Assembly: GCA_026625625.1 (NCBI GenBank)
Contig: CP113055.1
Coordinates: 312,501-376,500 of the forward strand
Direction of reading: 5' to 3'
Source: Blastomonas sp. SL216
GTDB lineage: Bacteria; Pseudomonadota; Alphaproteobacteria; Sphingomonadales; Sphingomonadaceae
Length of the DNA: 64,000 nt
Shown here: positions 33,935 to 44,100 of the stretch, piece after piece
Position numbering within the stretch: the first letter of the stretch is position 1
How the letters are laid out: each line of letters starts with the position of its first letter
The notes under the pieces: generated by a model
Databases searched by the model: none
The model's input: the letters and a program-made list of their open reading frames with translations, nothing else
What the model was told of the DNA's origin: nothing
Position numbers and translations under genes: made by a program

Positions 33935-35608
33935 TCAGCCACCTTCGCCGCGCTGGTAGCGGCGCACCCCGCCGACCCATGTTTCGACGACCTTGGCTCC
34001 GCGCAGTTCTCCGGGCGTACTCAGCAGCGGATCGACATCGAGCAGGATGAAGTCGGCGCGCATGCCGGGCATCAGCGTGCCGAACCGGTCTTCGGCAAAT
34101 CCCGCATAGGCAGCGCCGCGCGTGAACGCATCGATCACCTCGGTACGGCCCAGACGCTCTTGCGGCTGCCACCCGCCGAACGGCTGGCCTTGCGCATCCT
34201 CGCGGGTGATGGCGGCGGCCAGCCCGGCAAAGGGATCGGGCGATTCCACGGGCGTGTCGGAGCCGAAAGCGAGCGGAACCCCCGCCTGGCTCAGCGTCTT
34301 CCACGCATAGGCCCCCGCCAGCCGGGCCGGGCCCAGCCGCGCCTCGGCCATCAACCGGTCGGAAATCTGGTGGACCGGCTGCATCGAGGCGATGATGCCG
34401 TTCTTGGCGAAGCGCGGTATGTCGACCGGGTCGATGATCTGCGCGTGCTCGATGCGCCAGCGCCGGTCGCCCTTGTAATCCTTGGCCAGTTCCTCGATCG
34501 CCGAGAGCGCCTGCGCGTTTGCGCCATCGCCAATGGCATGGGCGGCGACCTGGAAATCGTCCATCGCCGCGCGGCTCATCAGATTGAGCAACTGGGTATC
34601 GTTGACGAATGCAAGGCCGCGCTCGCCGGGCTTGTCGGCATAATCGGCCTTGAGCATCGCGCCGCGCGAACCGAGCGCGCCATCGAGATACAGCTTCACG
34701 CCATTGAGCCGCAGCCTGTCCTCGTAAAGCCAGGGGGTGGGACGCGGGCCGCCGATCGCGACCATCGCCTCGATCCCGGCGGCATAGGACATGATGCGCA
34801 CGCGCAGCCGCCCCTCGTCACCGGCCCGGCGATAGGCCTGCCAGTCGTCGATCGTGGTGCCCATATCGGCGATGCCGGTAATGCCCAGCGCGAGCAGATG
34901 GTCCTGCGCGGCGATCAGCGCGGCATCGCGGTCCACCGCGCGCGGCGGCGGCACGGACTTGCTCACCAGTGCTTCGGCGGCATCGACGAACACGCCTGCC
35001 GGCTTGCCACCGATGCGCTCGACACGGCCACCGGGCGGGTCCTTGACGTCAGGCTTGACGCCCGCGACCTGCATCGCGGCGCTGTTCGCCCAGCCGGCAT
35101 GGCCATCGACCCGCTCCAGCCATACCGGGCGATCGGGCACGACGGCGTCCAGATCTGCGGCGGTCGGGAAGCGGCCCAAGCCCCATTTCTCCTGGTTCCA
35201 GCCGCGCCCGATGATCCACGGGCGGCTGGGATTCTCGTCGGCATAGGCCTTGATCTTGGCCAGCGCCTCTTCCAGCGTCCTGGTGCCGCTGAGGTCGAGC
35301 GTCAGCAGCGAAAAGCCCAGGCCCATGACATGGCCATGCGCGTCGATGATGCCGGGCATCAGGGTGCGGCCGTCGCCGTCGAGTCTGTAGTCGATCTTTT
35401 CGGGGCGCTTGTCGCGGCGCTCGAGCAGGGTCTTCACCTTGCCGTCATTGTCGATCACCAGCCCGGTGAAACTGATCACCTTGCCCTTGGCATCGAGCGT
35501 CATGCCGTTGACATTGTCGATCAGCCCATCGGCGAGCGCGGGCGTGGCCGCGCTGGCGAGCAGGGCGGCGGCGAGTGCGGCGGTGCGCACGAACAGTGAT
35601 CGCCTCAT
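33935..35608 (-). CDS. Exported amidohydrolase (YtcJ-like family)
   Basis: The start at 35608 gives a signal peptide (RTAALAAALLASAATPALA) and 557 residues. The metal-dependent amidohydrolase fold is indicated by MPGIIDAHGHVMGLG near the N-terminus, AAHAIGDGANAQAL, WRIEHAQIIDP, and LAFGSDTPVESPDPFAGL in the later half. Periplasmic members of this group hydrolyse amide or hydantoin-like substrates; substrate here is unknown. It overlaps the upstream dehydrogenase gene by 4 bp, so both are translated together. Confidence 0.85.
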   Translation of the reverse strand: MRRSLFVRTAALAAALLASAATPALADGLIDNVNGMTLDAKGKVISFTGLVIDNDGKVKTLLERRDKRPEKIDYRLDGDGRTLMPGIIDAHGHVMGLGFSLLTLDLSGTRTLEEALAKIKAYADENPSRPWIIGRGWNQEKWGLGRFPTAADLDAVVPDRPVWLERVDGHAGWANSAAMQVAGVKPDVKDPPGGRVERIGGKPAGVFVDAAEALVSKSVPPPRAVDRDAALIAAQDHLLALGITGIADMGTTIDDWQAYRRAGDEGRLRVRIMSYAAGIEAMVAIGGPRPTPWLYEDRLRLNGVKLYLDGALGSRGAMLKADYADKPGERGLAFVNDTQLLNLMSRAAMDDFQVAAHAIGDGANAQALSAIEELAKDYKGDRRWRIEHAQIIDPVDIPRFAKNGIIASMQPVHQISDRLMAEARLGPARLAGAYAWKTLSQAGVPLAFGSDTPVESPDPFAGLAAAITREDAQGQPFGGWQPQERLGRTEVIDAFTRGAAYAGFAEDRFGTLMPGMRADFILLDVDPLLSTPGELRGAKVVETWVGGVRRYQRGEGG

Positions 35609-36489
35609 TTGCGCGGCAGCCTGCGGATCAGCGCGCTGGTATCCTGGCGACCTGCGCCCAGATGCTGCGCCTCGGCAAAGAACTGGTCGAGCAGGGCGGC
35701 AACCGGGAGCGATGCGCCATTGTTGCGCGCCTCGTCGAGCGCGAGCCCCAGATCCTTGCGCATCCAGTCGATGGCGAAGCCGAAGTCGAAACTGTCTTCG
35801 GCCATGGTCTTCCAGCGATTGTCCATCTGCCAGCTTTGCGCAGCGCCGCCGGAGATCGCCGAGAAGACCTTGTCGAGATCGAGCCGGCTGGCCTGGGCAA
35901 AGCGCATCGCTTCGCTGAGCCCGCCCAGCACGCCTGCGATACAGATCTGGTTGACCATCTTGGTGGTCTGCCCGTCGCCCGGTCCGCCGACATGGACGAT
36001 GCGGGTGGAATAGCTTTTGATGATCGGGCGCGCGGCATCGACCGCATCCTTCTTGCCGCCGCACATGATAGCAAGCGTGCCGTTCTCCGCGCCTGCCTGG
36101 CCGCCGGTGACGGGAGCATCGACGCACAGGATGTTCTTGGCGCGGCCCTCGACCGAGATCTGGCGCGCGATGGTCGCAGAGACGGTGGTATGGTCGATGA
36201 ACAGCGCGCCCTTGGGCAGCGTGGTGAACGCGCCCTGGCGGCCCATGATGACCTGGGCAAGGTCGTCATCATTGCCGACGCAGGTGATGACCGCATCGAC
36301 GCCTTCGGCCGCGTCGGCGGGAGTCGCGGCGATGCGTGCCTTGTCCGCCAGATGCGGATGTGCCGCCAGCCAGGCCTCGACCTTGGCCGGGCTGCGATTG
36401 TACAGCGCCAGACTGTGGCCGTCATTTCCAAGATGGCGGGCCATCGGGCCCCCCATCACACCGATACCGATAAATGCTATATTTGCCAT
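35605..36489 (-). CDS. NAD(P)-dependent beta-hydroxyacid dehydrogenase (HIBADH family)
   Basis: The protein starts MANIAFIGIGVMGGPMARHL, the Rossmann GxGxMG motif of 3-hydroxyisobutyrate and tartronate semialdehyde reductases, and has FIDHTTVSATIA, DAPVTGGQAGAENGTLAIM and KMVNQICIAGVL as the substrate and cofactor motifs. The 294-residue length is normal. The stop overlaps the amidohydrolase ATG by 4 bp. The substrate cannot be fixed from sequence. The gene lies divergently from ilvA with a 59-bp gap. Confidence 0.88.
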   Translation of the reverse strand: MANIAFIGIGVMGGPMARHLGNDGHSLALYNRSPAKVEAWLAAHPHLADKARIAATPADAAEGVDAVITCVGNDDDLAQVIMGRQGAFTTLPKGALFIDHTTVSATIARQISVEGRAKNILCVDAPVTGGQAGAENGTLAIMCGGKKDAVDAARPIIKSYSTRIVHVGGPGDGQTTKMVNQICIAGVLGGLSEAMRFAQASRLDLDKVFSAISGGAAQSWQMDNRWKTMAEDSFDFGFAIDWMRKDLGLALDEARNNGASLPVAALLDQFFAEAQHLGAGRQDTSALIRRLPRK

Positions 36490-36548
36490 GGCGGTGCCTT
36501 AACGGATGTTTTCAATCCGCGCCATATCGGTTAGGGGCCGCAGCCGAT

Positions 36549-37775
36549 ATGACCAGCCCCACAGACCGCCTCACCCTGGATGATATCCGCGCCGCGCATG
36601 CTCGCATCGCCGGCTCCATCGTCCGCACGCCCACGCTTGTCAGCAGGACGCTGTCGGCGATTACCGGGGCGACGGTATATCTGAAGTTCGAGAACCTGCA
36701 GTTCACTGCGGCGTACAAGGAGCGCGGTGCGCTCAACTTCCTGTCGCAGATGAGCGAGGAAGCCAAGGCCAAGGGCGTGATCGCTGCGTCTGCGGGCAAT
36801 CATGCGCAGGGCCTGGCCTGGCACGGCACCCGCCTGGGCGTGCCCGTCACCATCGTGATGCCCAAGCCCACACCCACCATCAAGGTGCAGCAGACCGAGG
36901 CCAATGGCGGCCGCGTCATCCTGTTCGGCGAGAAATATGACGATGCCTATGCGCATGCACGCGAGCTCGAAGCCAGCGAAGGGCTGACCTTTGTCCACCC
37001 GTTCGACGATCCGGTGATCGCGGCGGGGCAGGGGACGGTCGCCATCGAAATGCTGGAGGACGCGCCCGAGATCGATCATTTCGTGATTCCGATCGGCGGG
37101 GGCGGGCTGTTCTCGGGCATGGGCACGGCTGCACGTGCGCTCAAGCCCGATATCAGACTGACCGGCGTCCAGGCGCAGCTCTATCCCAGCATGTACAATA
37201 CGGTGAAGGGCACCCAGTATCCGTGCGAGGGCGATACGCTGGCCGAGGGCATTGCGGTCAAGCAGCCGGGCGACTTCACCCGCGAGATCGTGCGCGCGCT
37301 GGCCGATGACATCGTGCTGGTGAGCGAGCCGCAGCTGGAAACAGCGGTCAGCCTGTTGCTGCAGATAGAAAAGACCGTGGCCGAAGGCGCAGGCGCTGCC
37401 GGGCTGGCGGCGCTGCTCGCAGAGCCCGAGCGGTTCAAGGGCCAGACGGTGGGCGTCGTGCTGTGCGGCGGGAATATCGATACCCGGCTGCTCGCCAATG
37501 TGCTGCTGCGCGATCTCGCCCGATCGGGCCGTCTGGCACGCCTGCGCATCGCGCTGCAGGACCGGCCCGGCGCGCTGTTCAAGGTGATGCGCCAGTTCGA
37601 CGCGCATCAGGTCAACATCATCGAGATCTACCACCAGCGCGTGTTCACCAACCTGCCCGCCAAGGGCCTGATCACCGATATCGAATGCGAAGCGCGCGAC
37701 CGCAGCCAGCTCGACGCGCTGGTCGCCTCGCTCAAGGCCAGCGGATATGATGTCGGCCTGGTAGAGGTGGCATAA
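36549..37775 (+). CDS. ilvA: Threonine ammonia-lyase (dehydratase) with ACT domain
   Basis: IlvA converts threonine to 2-oxobutyrate plus ammonia, opening isoleucine synthesis or threonine breakdown. Start at 36549 gives MTSPTDRLTLDDIRAAHARI and 408 residues. The PLP lysine is in FTAAYKERGA (Lys57), the glycine loop is IPIGGGGLFSGMG, and an ACT-like regulatory region follows (ALQDRPGALFKVMRQFDAHQ). The ACT part is characteristic of the single-ACT, catabolic-like group. It is alone and divergent from the dehydrogenase. Confidence 0.93.
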   Translation: MTSPTDRLTLDDIRAAHARIAGSIVRTPTLVSRTLSAITGATVYLKFENLQFTAAYKERGALNFLSQMSEEAKAKGVIAASAGNHAQGLAWHGTRLGVPVTIVMPKPTPTIKVQQTEANGGRVILFGEKYDDAYAHARELEASEGLTFVHPFDDPVIAAGQGTVAIEMLEDAPEIDHFVIPIGGGGLFSGMGTAARALKPDIRLTGVQAQLYPSMYNTVKGTQYPCEGDTLAEGIAVKQPGDFTREIVRALADDIVLVSEPQLETAVSLLLQIEKTVAEGAGAAGLAALLAEPERFKGQTVGVVLCGGNIDTRLLANVLLRDLARSGRLARLRIALQDRPGALFKVMRQFDAHQVNIIEIYHQRVFTNLPAKGLITDIECEARDRSQLDALVASLKASGYDVGLVEVA

Positions 37776-38105
37776 CTCTCTTCTGCCCCCTGTTTGCGCA
37801 GGAGGGTTCAGCCGAAGGGCGGCCGGGCCCGATCACTCTTGCCATGTCCTGTTCACCCCGGTCCGCAAGGCCGGGTGAGGAGAGGGAAGTCGCGTGTTGG
37901 CCAGCATGGCTGATGCCTGCGATTCAGCATGAATCGCGCTTTATCCACAGCCAGCCCGCGCTCTACCGCCGATTTGACTCGACTTGGCGCGCCTTAACCA
38001 AGAAAGTTGGTTAACCGGCTTGGCGGTTGCGGCGGTTGTCGAGCATAGCATGGCAACGGCTTTCATCCGCCGATCTGGACCATTTGGACAAGGACCGTTC
38101 CGTAC
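37776..38105. other. Gene-free interval between ilvA and the aminoacyl transferase gene
   Basis: No protein or RNA gene is seen in these 330 bp. It contains a hairpin TCACCCCGG with CCGGGTGA (37853-37878, one base unpaired) and a perfect TTAACCAA / TTGGTTAA repeat (37994-38001 with 38007-38014), which could be an operator. The rest is unremarkable. Confidence 0.6.
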
Positions 38106-38861
38106 GTGAGCGCACCGGCACGCTTTCCCCGCTTCTTCGTGACCAACCCTGGCCCATGCCCCTATCTTCCGGGCAAGAGCGAGCGCAAGGTGTTCACCGA
38201 GCTGAGCGGTCCGCATGCGGACGAACTCAACGACGCGCTGAGCCGCATCGGGTTTCGTCGCAGCCAGAACGTCGCCTATCGTCCCAGCTGCCTCGATTGT
38301 CGCGCCTGTGTGTCGGTGCGCGTGGTGGCAGACAAGTTCGTGCCCTCGGTCAACCAACGCAAGTTGCTGAAGCGCAACCGCGATCTGATCGTTTCGGCCT
38401 GCAAGCCCTGGTCGACACAGGAGCAGTACGATCTGCTGCGCCGCTATCTGAAGACCCGGCACCCGGGCGGCGGCATGTCCGACATGGACGACATGGATTA
38501 TGCCGACATGGTCGAGCACACCCCGGTGCGCAGCTATGTCATCGAATATCGCGAGCCCAACCCCGATGGCAGCGCCGGCAAGCTGGTCGGCGCGTGCCTG
38601 ACCGATCAGCAGGGCGATGGCCTGTCGATGATCTACAGCTTTTACGAGCCCGACCATCCGACCCGCCGGGGCCTGGGCAATTACATCATCATGGATCATA
38701 TCCAGCGCGCCGCGCGCGCCCGGCTGCCCTATGTCTATCTGGGCTATTGGGTAAAATCTTCGCCGCGCATGCAGTACAAGATAAAATACCAGCCGCTGGA
38801 ACTGCTTGGCCCCGATGGCTGGCACCCTTTCGACCTTGAACGGGACGGCGCTGGCGCATAA
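38106..38861 (+). CDS. bpt: Aspartate/glutamate leucyltransferase (Bpt/Ate family)
   Basis: Bpt transfers leucine from Leu-tRNA to N-terminal Asp or Glu, marking proteins for the ClpS-ClpAP N-degron pathway. The 251-residue product begins at a GTG (38106) with a weak AAGGA. Family motifs: [17 protein letters not shown] near the start, [12 protein letters not shown], and [20 protein letters not shown]. It is preceded by a 330-bp gene-free interval and followed by tamA. Confidence 0.9.
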   Translation: MSAPARFPRFFVTNPGPCPYLPGKSERKVFTELSGPHADELNDALSRIGFRRSQNVAYRPSCLDCRACVSVRVVADKFVPSVNQRKLLKRNRDLIVSACKPWSTQEQYDLLRRYLKTRHPGGGMSDMDDMDYADMVEHTPVRSYVIEYREPNPDGSAGKLVGACLTDQQGDGLSMIYSFYEPDHPTRRGLGNYIIMDHIQRAARARLPYVYLGYWVKSSPRMQYKIKYQPLELLGPDGWHPFDLERDGAGA

Positions 38862-38915
38862 CCACTATTTTGATTTCGGGCGGGAACCCGCCTGCGCTGA
38901 AAGCATATAGGGTTG

Positions 38916-41186
38916 ATGAGGCTGGGTGATCGCGCGCGTCTGTGTAAGGCGGGAACACTGGTCATGCTGGCCGCTGGCTGCGCATGGCCGGGCTATGCGC
39001 ACGCGCAGCAGGTCCCCGCTACTTCCAGCGATGTTGCGGCTCAATCGTCCGAACAACCCGAACTGCCGGCGCCCGAGGCGGAAGACCCGCTGGGCATAGA
39101 CCCGCTCGCCCCGCTGGATCAGCTTCCCGGCATGGAAGTCGAATGGCCCGATGGTGGCGACATTCCCGCATGGCCGGGTGAATTCACTGCCGAAGATACA
39201 CTCCCCGCCGATACCCAGGCCGCCGATGCCTCGGATCGCACCGATGGCGATGCTGTGGCTACGGGCATTGACGATGTCCGCGATGGCCTCGCCGCACTGC
39301 CGGGGGACGCGGCGGTCGATCCCCTGCTCGAAGGTGAGGAAGGGGACGCTGCCCAGCGCCGCGCCGAACGCGAGGCGGAGCGCGAGCAGAGGCGCGCCGA
39401 GCGCCAGGCGCTGCGTGAGCTCGATGATGGCGATGTGCGCTACCGTGTCACGGTCAACTTCCTGCCGTCCGAGGACCTCGCCGATCTGGACCAGGATGCC
39501 TTTCGCGATCGCTTCCAGTCGCTGTCGACCCTCGAGCGACTGTCGGACGACGACGCCAATCTGGCCCAGGTCAACCGCCGCGCCCGCGACGATAACGACC
39601 TGCTCGATACCATGCTGCGCGTCTATGGCTATTATGATGGCGAGGTGCGCAATTCAGTCGCCCGGGTGGCGGGGGAAGATCGGGTTGCGCTGAATTTCGA
39701 GGTGACGACCGGCCCGGTCTATCGCCTGAGCGCGATCGATCTCGCCGGGCTGGACGCGGTGGGGGTCGACGTGCCTGCGGCCCGCGCGGTCTTTGCCATG
39801 CAGGTGGGCGATCCGGCCAATTCGGACAAGATCGTCGCCGGGCGTCTGGCGGTGCTGACGCGCTTGCTGGAAACCGGATTTCCGTTTGCGCAGACCGGCG
39901 AGCCCGATCTGCTGATCGACCACGAGGCGCGCAGCGGTGCGCTGACCGTCCCTGTCACCCCCGGCGGCCAGTATCGCTTTGGCGGCATCATCGCCAACGA
40001 TCAGGGGCTGTTCGGGTCGCGGCACCTGCAGCGGATTGCGCGGTTTGCGCCGGGCGATATCTTCCAGGCGTCGGAGATGGACGATCTGCGCCGCGCGATC
40101 CTCGCAACCGGGCTGGTATCGACCGCGACCCTGACCCCGGTCGCTGCGACCGATCCCGTCGGCAACGAGCCCGGGACAGTGGATGTCACGGTAGAGACCG
40201 TAGCCGCACCGCTCCGCACGATCGCGGGCGCAGTCGGCTATGGTACTGGAGAAGGCTATCGCGCGGAGGTCAGCTGGGAACATCGCAACTTTTTTCCGCC
40301 CGAAGGCCTGGTCCGCGCGCGCGCTGTGGGCGGCACGCAGGAACAGCTCATCAACCTGGTCTTTCGGCGCAACAATTTCCTGAAGCGCGACCGGGTGCTG
40401 ACCGCTCAGGTGCTGGCCAGCAACATCAATCGCGATGCCTTCGAGGCACGGACCTTCCTGGTTGCGGCCTCGCTGGAGCGGCAGACCAACCTGATCTTCC
40501 AGAAGAAATGGACCTGGTCGCTGGGGGCGGAGCTGGTGCTGTCCGACGAACGCGACAGCCGGGCGCGGATTGTCGGCGGTGCAAGGCAGACGTTCTTCAT
40601 CGCCGCGTTGCCGACGGCGCTGACCTATGACGGCACCGACAGCCTGCTCGATCCGACCAAGGGTTTCAGGCTCGGCGGGCGCGTCTCGCCCGAATATTCG
40701 CTGCAATCGGGCAGCAAGGGCTATGTCCGCATCCAGATCGACGGCAGCTATTACCAGCCGATATCGGACAGGATCGTGCTGGCAGGGCGGGCGCGGCTGG
40801 GCAGCACGCTCGGCGCGGACCGCTTCGATATCGCCCCGTCGCGGCGGTTCTATGCCGGTGGCGGCGGGTCGGTGCGCGGCTATGGCTTCCAGCGGATCGG
40901 CCCGCGCGACGGCAATGATGATCCGATCGGCGGCAATGGCCTTGCCGAATTCTCGCTCGAGGCACGCGTGCGCTTCGGCAATTTTGGCGTCGTCCCGTTC
41001 TTCGATGCGGGCAATGTCTATGCCGGCAGCACCCCCGATTTCAGCGGCATGCGCTATGGTGCCGGTATCGGCGTGCGCTATTACAGCAGCTTCGGGCCGT
41101 TGCGGCTCGATGTCGGCACGCCGCTGAACCCGCAGACGGGCGACAGCCGCATCGGTATCTATATTTCGCTGGGACAGGCTTTCTGA
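38916..41186 (+). CDS. tamA: Outer-membrane translocation protein TamA (BamA/Omp85 superfamily)
   Basis: TamA inserts certain autotransporters and other outer-membrane proteins together with TamB. The ATG at 38916 (TTG immediately before) starts a signal peptide, then a ~100-residue acidic linker (many Asp/Glu/Pro), POTRA-like domains, and a C-terminal 16-strand barrel (for example GGGGSVRGYGFQRIGPRD, and the terminal YISLGQAF). The 756-residue size suits the family. The stop overlaps the tamB start by 1 base (TGATG). The acidic N-terminal extension is longer than in enterobacterial TamA. Confidence 0.9.
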   Translation: MRLGDRARLCKAGTLVMLAAGCAWPGYAHAQQVPATSSDVAAQSSEQPELPAPEAEDPLGIDPLAPLDQLPGMEVEWPDGGDIPAWPGEFTAEDTLPADTQAADASDRTDGDAVATGIDDVRDGLAALPGDAAVDPLLEGEEGDAAQRRAEREAEREQRRAERQALRELDDGDVRYRVTVNFLPSEDLADLDQDAFRDRFQSLSTLERLSDDDANLAQVNRRARDDNDLLDTMLRVYGYYDGEVRNSVARVAGEDRVALNFEVTTGPVYRLSAIDLAGLDAVGVDVPAARAVFAMQVGDPANSDKIVAGRLAVLTRLLETGFPFAQTGEPDLLIDHEARSGALTVPVTPGGQYRFGGIIANDQGLFGSRHLQRIARFAPGDIFQASEMDDLRRAILATGLVSTATLTPVAATDPVGNEPGTVDVTVETVAAPLRTIAGAVGYGTGEGYRAEVSWEHRNFFPPEGLVRARAVGGTQEQLINLVFRRNNFLKRDRVLTAQVLASNINRDAFEARTFLVAASLERQTNLIFQKKWTWSLGAELVLSDERDSRARIVGGARQTFFIAALPTALTYDGTDSLLDPTKGFRLGGRVSPEYSLQSGSKGYVRIQIDGSYYQPISDRIVLAGRARLGSTLGADRFDIAPSRRFYAGGGGSVRGYGFQRIGPRDGNDDPIGGNGLAEFSLEARVRFGNFGVVPFFDAGNVYAGSTPDFSGMRYGAGIGVRYYSSFGPLRLDVGTPLNPQTGDSRIGIYISLGQAF

Positions 41187-44100
41187 TGGCGGATGAGCCG
41201 GTGACCGACGCCGTGTCGTCGCAGCCCCTGGCGCCGGCGCGCAAGCCGGTGCGGTGGGTGCGCGGGCTTGTCATCGGCGTGCTGGTGCTGGCCGGCCTGG
41301 TGGCAGCAATGCTGTTCGGGCTGGACAGCGGGCCTGGCCGCCGCTTCGTCGCCGAGCAGATTGCCGGCTATCAGCTCAAATCGGGCCTTTCGCTGCGCGT
41401 CGCACGGATAGAAGGGTCGATCTATGGCAAGGCGGTGCTGCGCGGGGTCGAAATCCGCGATACCAAGCGCGTCTTCTTCACCGCCTCGACCGTCGATCTC
41501 GACTGGCGGCCGTTTCGCTTCCTCAACAACCGGCTCGACATTCGCGATCTGGTCATCCGGCGCGGCGAGTTGCGAAGCCTGCCAGAACTGAACCCGGGCG
41601 ACCCCGACGATCCGCTGCTGCCGGCCTTCGATATCCGCATAGACCGGCTGCAGGCCGATGGGCTGGTGATCCGCGATGGGATTGCCGGGCCGCGCCGGGT
41701 CGCCAATATCGCGGGCAAGGTCGATATCCGGTCGGGCCGGGTGCTGGTCGATGCGCGCGCTGCGCTGGCCGATGGCAGCGACCGGCTGGCGGTGATGATC
41801 GACGCCATCCCCGATCAGAACCGGCTGATGATCAATGGCGACATTGTCGCGCCTGCAGGCGGAGCCATCGCTGCGCTAGCAGGCCTGACGCAGGACATGT
41901 CTGCCTCGGTCAAGGGCCGGGGCGATTGGAATTTCTGGGAAGGCAAGTTGGCTGCCCGCCTGGGCGACCGAGAATTGACCGCGCTCGATATCAACCAGCG
42001 CGAAGGCCAGGTGCGCATCCGGGGCTTTGTCCGCCCCGAGCCGCTGATCGGCAACAGCTTTACCCGCGCGCTCGGCCCTGCCATCGGCGTGGTCGCGCGC
42101 GGCACGCTTGACGCGCGCGTGCTGTCGGGCATGGTCGCGCTGGCGGGCCAGGCTGGGACGATCAATGCCAATGGCGCGATCGATCTTGGCGAAAACCGTT
42201 TCGACAATGTTGAGCTGCTGGCCGCACTGTCTCGCCCGCAACTGCTCGCAGAGGGGCTTGAGGCGCGCAATCTGCGCGGGCAGGTGACGCTGAAAGGTAG
42301 CTTCGGCGAACTGGAAGCGCCCTATCGCCTCTCGGCGGACCGGGTTGCAATGGCCGGTGTCAGCGCCGAAACGCTGCTGGCGCAGGGCACGATAACCCGG
42401 CAGCAGCGCGATTTCACCATCCCCGTCAAGGTCAGCGCGACGCGCGTCGCCACCGGCAATGCCTATGGCGACCGCCTGGCGAACGGCCTGCGCGGGCAAG
42501 GCGTTGTGCGGATGCGCGACGGCATCCTCAGCAGCGATCCCATCAGGCTGGTCAGCAACAGCCTTGTCGCGCTGGTCCAGCTTTCGGGCAGCAGCCAGCG
42601 CGGACGCTATCTGGCCGTCGCTGATGTCCGCCTGCCTGCCTTCGGGGTCGAGAATGTCGGTGATGCCGATATCGATGCCAATCTGCGCCTGGCCTTTGGC
42701 GGCGGTGCCGCCTGGGATCTGCTGGGCGATGTCCGCGTGCTGATGCGCCGTGTGGTCAACGAGACTGTGGTCACCCTGATCGGGCCAGGCCCGCGATTTG
42801 CCAGCAAGTTCAGCTATGGCGCCGGCCAGCCCTTCGTGCTGCGCGATGCGAGCCTGGCGGCGCAGAAGCTGGCGCTGATCGGTGGCGGCCGGCTGGAGCC
42901 CGATGGCCGTATCGTGCTGCGTGCCAGCGGTCGTCACCGCGATTACGGCCCGCTGGATGTGACGGCAGATTCCATCCGGGGCGACACGCGTGCGGTGCTG
43001 ACGCTGGAAGATCCGCTGCCTGCGCTGGGGGTGCAGGATCTGCGGCTGGCGCTGGGCACCGTGCCCGATGGTTTCTCGGTCGATGTCACCGGCCAGTCGG
43101 CGCTCGGTCCGCTCGAAGGTGCAACGCGCATCTTTGCGCGCGAAGCCGGGCGGACGCTGATCCAGATCGAGCGCTTCACCGTATCGCGCGCGCTGTTTGC
43201 GGGCGATATCTATGCGACCAAGGCGGGCATCGAAGGCGCGCTCGACGTCTCGGGCGGGGGCATTACCGGCAATGTTACGCTCGATCCGCGCGCCGGCGGG
43301 CAGGGCGTCAAGGCGTTGCTCAACCTTGCCAATGCGCGCTTCGATGGCGAGGTGCCGATCACCATCAACCGGGGCGCAGCAGAAATTGATGCGCTGATTG
43401 CCGAAGGGCGCAACACGATCGTCGGCAGCATCCAGGCGCAGGGCATCGGGCGTGGGCCGCTGTTCATCGGGCGACTGGCGGCCAATGCCAATCTGGTCAA
43501 TGGTGAGGGCAGGGTGACCGCGTCGCTGGCCGGTCGGCGCGGCAGCAATTTCGAGCTCCAGACCAGTGCGCAGATCGCCGGCAATGCGATCACGCTTGCG
43601 GGCAATGGCCAATATGGCAACCGGCGGCTGCGGCTGGTGCGTCCGGCGCGGCTGACAAAGCTCGAAGACGGCGGCTGGAGACTGGCGCCTGCGGTGCTGC
43701 GCGTCGGTCGCGGGCGCCTGGGCGCGCAGGGGCGCTTTGGCGGCGGCCTCACCGAACTCAGCGCGCAGTTCAACACGGTGCCGCTGGCGCTGTTCGACGT
43801 TGCGGTGCGCGAGCTTGGCTTTGGCGGTAACGCCTCCGGCACGCTCAACTATCGTCAGGCCGATGGTGGCTTGCCGACCGGCAAGGCCAGTGTGAAGCTC
43901 GACAACCTGACCCGTACCGGCCTGATCGTCAGCTCGCGCCCGGTCGATATCGCTGCCAATCTGGCGCTGACCGCCGATGCGCTGGCGGTACGCGCAGTGA
44001 TTGCCGAGCAGGACAAGACCGTCGGCCGCGCGCAGGCGCGGATCGGCAATCTGCCGCAGGGTTTCGACCTGTTCGGCCGTTTGCAGCGCGGTACGCTGGC

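Noticed and set aside
41876-43612. A 578-codon minus-strand frame within tamB
   Set aside because: Antisense to tamB, which continues uninterrupted; no family features.
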